Shown here piece after piece: positions 62,209 to 64,000 of a stretch of DNA of 64,000 nt. Where the stretch lies: the NCBI GenBank assembly GCA_014706385.1, contig JACGZH010000007.1, positions 627,501 to 691,500 of the forward strand, written 5' to 3'. The position numbers were made by a program, and so were the translations under genes. Origin of the DNA: Phaffia rhodozyma (taxonomy: Eukaryota > Basidiomycota > Tremellomycetes > Cystofilobasidiales > Mrakiaceae). The notes under the pieces are model-generated. The model saw nothing but the letters and a program-made list of their open reading frames with translations, searched no databases and had not been told where the DNA came from. Each line of letters opens with the position of its first letter. The first letter of the stretch is position 1.

Positions 62209-62799
62209 CGGATGGAAAGAAGAAGAAAATGCCGTGGGTTGGAGGAGCCGATGGGGACGAATAGAAGGGAGAAGAAGCGAAAGTACAGTGCCAAGAAGGA
62301 TTGGGCAAAGGCCTTAGGCGAGCTGTGAGCTAGAACGGGAAGGGAAAGGAAAAGGAGGAAGAGAAAGGGAGAGAAGACGCGTTGGAAGGCTGAAGTTTGC
62401 CGTAGTTGTGGTCCTCTGAGTATTGAATGTCGGATGGGATGGTCGTTTGCAAAAAAAGAAAGAAGGAAGGAAGGAGGGTGGAAGAGAAGAACTCAGGGCG
62501 AAAAGAGACGACAGGAACGAGAGGATGACAAAGAGAACCAGGGGGATGACAAAGAGCACAGGCACGAGCCTGGGACAGAGGCACCAGGGCAGGGTCGAGA
62601 GGCAGAGAACAGAGAGGGAAAAGATTGGGAAAAAAAGTCGTTAAAAAAGACCGACCAAGCGCGCGGTCGGTAGCGCAGGTAAGGTTTGGCTGCTGCGCTT
62701 TTTGGTCGCATCGGATGCCCACGGCCGAACGTTCTAGCCTCTCGCGTCGAGCCCGGTCGGATGGATGCTTGCTAATGTGACCGCGGCCTAAATCTCGGT

Positions 62800-62807
62800 A
62801 ACCCTAA
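62800..62807 (+). promoter_or_regulatory. AACCCTAA element
   Basis: An exact copy of the word seen in the PPIL4/mL43 promoter, sharing GTAACCCTAAC with it. It lies about 590 bases before the bZIP start. Function is inference. Confidence 0.3.
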
Positions 62808-63011
62808 CTGGATCGTCTGTTTCTGGCCCACGACTCCTCTGTCGGCTTTCCGTTGTGGGAAATGACTCTATCACTTTGTATGGGATATGTGTGTTAGAGC
62901 GTGTTGGATTGTGTACTGAGTGTGTACTTTACTATCTGTTTCTATCAGGTGTCACTGTTGTCCACATGATACTATGTAGTCTTCTGTATAGACTATAATC
63001 TGTCGAACTCT

Positions 63012-63059
63012 TACTGTACTGTGCTGTACTGTACACTGTACTGTACACTGTACTGTACA
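63012..63059. repeat. GTAC-rich 12-base minisatellite
   Basis: About three to four copies of ACTGTACTGTAC stand in tandem. The unit contains the self-complementary GTAC, so the tract can fold. It is followed by CTATA repeats. Confidence 0.85.
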
Positions 63060-63333
63060 TTATCGCACTATACTATACTATACTCTCTCCACTGCGTTTA
63101 CCCTACCGTCCTTCTCTCGTACATACACCAATAAAATATCGTCACTTCGTCTGTTCTATCGCCTACTGGCTCTTCTGTTGCGCTGTGCGTCTTAATGTCT
63201 ACAGTGCTGTCTTGTTCCATGGTCTGTTTATCTCTTCAAACCGTGGCCGATTGACCTCCTCACTATAATATGTACCTATCTCTGCTCCTAATCATCTTCC
63301 GTGGCTCCATCTGTTTTCAAGTCTGTCGTGGAA

Positions 63334-63335
<2 letters not shown>

Positions 63336-63365
<30 letters not shown>
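63336..63365. repeat. (AC)15 microsatellite
   Basis: A perfect AC run lies about 360 bases before the last gene's start. Confidence 0.96.
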
Positions 63366-63367
<2 letters not shown>

Positions 63368-63714
63368 CCCCCTCTGCTGTGCTCTCATCTCTATACTCCT
63401 TTGTCACCGCTCCGATCTATCAGTCTGTGCTGTGGTCCTCACTGGCCCTCAGCCTAATTTTCCGATATGATGACGTAGCCGTGTGCTTAACGTAACCACC
63501 GTGTAACCACCATCCGACGCCCACCCAGATTCCCCCCACACTCCATCTACTTTATACAACACGCGTTGTCTTTCATTTCATCTTTCTTCTCGTCCCCTCT
63601 TGTCTTGCTGTTCCTCTTCTTCTCTTACTCGCATTCACTCTTCTTCTTCTTCTTGATCTTTTCCTGGCTTTTGGATCTTCTCTTGGCTCTCTCTATCTCT
63701 CTCTAGCCATTCAG

Positions 63715-63726
63715 ATGCACTCATGA
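63715..63726 (+). promoter_or_regulatory. Three-codon uORF overlapping the main start codon
   Basis: The sequence ATGCACTCATGA is a complete Met-His-Ser-stop frame. Its TGA shares bases with the ATG of the main frame at 63723-63725 (ATGA overlap). Such an arrangement favours termination-reinitiation or leaky scanning. Whether it lies in the transcript is not shown. Confidence 0.45.
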
Positions 63727-64000
63727 CACCTCCTGATCCGCCCATCATTTTCACCACCTCGGCTTCTTCCTCGTCGCTCTCTGCAGAAGTCATGGCCGAC
63801 CTCTCTGTGTCATCATCGTCAACAAAGACAGCAACACCATTGACAACATCAACAACAGCATCATCGACAATATCATCATCACAACCACTACAGGAACTAC
63901 CCCAAGAGTTATCGCGAGAACCACTGACCTCATTCGTCAGACGCAACAGGGCATCGTCCCTGTCGTTCGATCTGGCCCCTTTCCGATTGCTCTTATCCTC
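63723..64000 (+). CDS. Unrecognised gene, 3' end outside window
   Basis: The frame opens at the ATG at 63723 and stays open to the window edge. The start MTPPDPPIIFTTSASSSSL is followed by a Ser/Thr-rich low-complexity segment, then ELPQELSREPLTSFVRRNR and ASSLSFDLAPFRLLLS, where an ordered domain may begin. The leader is strongly pyrimidine-rich. A second Met in frame at 63792 is an alternative start. The part seen is too disordered to assign a family. Confidence 0.55.
   Translation, partial: MTPPDPPIIFTTSASSSSLSAEVMADLSVSSSSTKTATPLTTSTTASSTISSSQPLQELPQELSREPLTSFVRRNRASSLSFDLAPFRLLLS

Larger units (their letters stand above)
62209..63722. other. Divergent intergenic region with repeats
   Basis: This 1.5 kb stretch is upstream of the bZIP gene (minus) and of the last gene (plus). 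It contains a long pyrimidine-rich leader on the minus strand to about 62640, an AACCCTAA word, a GTAC-rich minisatellite, and an AC microsatellite. I see no other gene. Confidence 0.55.

Overview
The window is nuclear DNA of a fungus, most probably a basidiomycete yeast of the Tremellomycetes type (Cryptococcus/Phaffia relatives). The evidence is a dense layout of about 22 protein genes on both strands, many short GT-AG introns (nearly every gene is split, several into exons of only 5 to 35 bases), gene families typical of fungi (MCH1-type carrier, CYS3-type bZIP, Asi-type RING protein, 54S-type mitoribosomal proteins), frequent CGA arginine codons and pyrimidine-rich leaders. The species assignment is inference. 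I see no rRNA, tRNA, transposon, virus, CRISPR or biosynthetic cluster.

Layout. 0-7 kb: an HbrB/Bit61-type TORC2 subunit (5' end missing), a mercaptopyruvate sulfurtransferase and a UCH37-type deubiquitinase. 7.8-18 kb: a trifunctional C1-tetrahydrofolate synthase with a mitochondrial-type leader, a PPIL4-type cyclophilin with an RRM, and two convergent mitoribosomal genes (mL43 and uL4m). 18-27 kb: an Asi1/Asi3-like membrane RING protein and a large YAK1 (DYRK) kinase rich in Q, P and H. 27-36 kb: a 2.1 kb non-coding stretch, 6-phosphogluconate dehydrogenase with tiny 5' exons, and a single-pass membrane protein. 36-49 kb: four genes on the minus strand, namely a LisH-WD40 protein, an unrecognised large helical protein, an MCH1-like MFS carrier and an ARIH-type RBR ubiquitin ligase. 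49-60 kb: a small probable mitochondrial protein, enoyl-CoA hydratase, RAD54, the mitochondrial release-factor methyltransferase MTQ1/HemK, and a ZNF511-type zinc-finger protein. 61-64 kb: a CYS3/Zip1-type bZIP factor and the 5' end of an unrecognised Ser/Thr-rich gene.

The genes are housekeeping genes rather than one pathway, but themes recur: ubiquitin (UCH37, RBR, Asi-like RING), mitochondrial translation (mL43, uL4m, MTQ1), nutrient signalling (TORC2, YAK1, sulfur bZIP) and genome maintenance (RAD54). I do not find a convincing novel system. The best leads are regulatory or architectural: runs of micro-exons in GND1 and RAD54, two ACGCGT boxes in the RAD54 promoter, recurring TCACGTG and AACCCTAA promoter words, a start-stop-overlapping uORF at 63.7 kb, and several conserved-looking genes with no function I can assign. 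All exon boundaries were read by eye. Outer coordinates of multi-exon genes run from start codon to stop codon and include introns.
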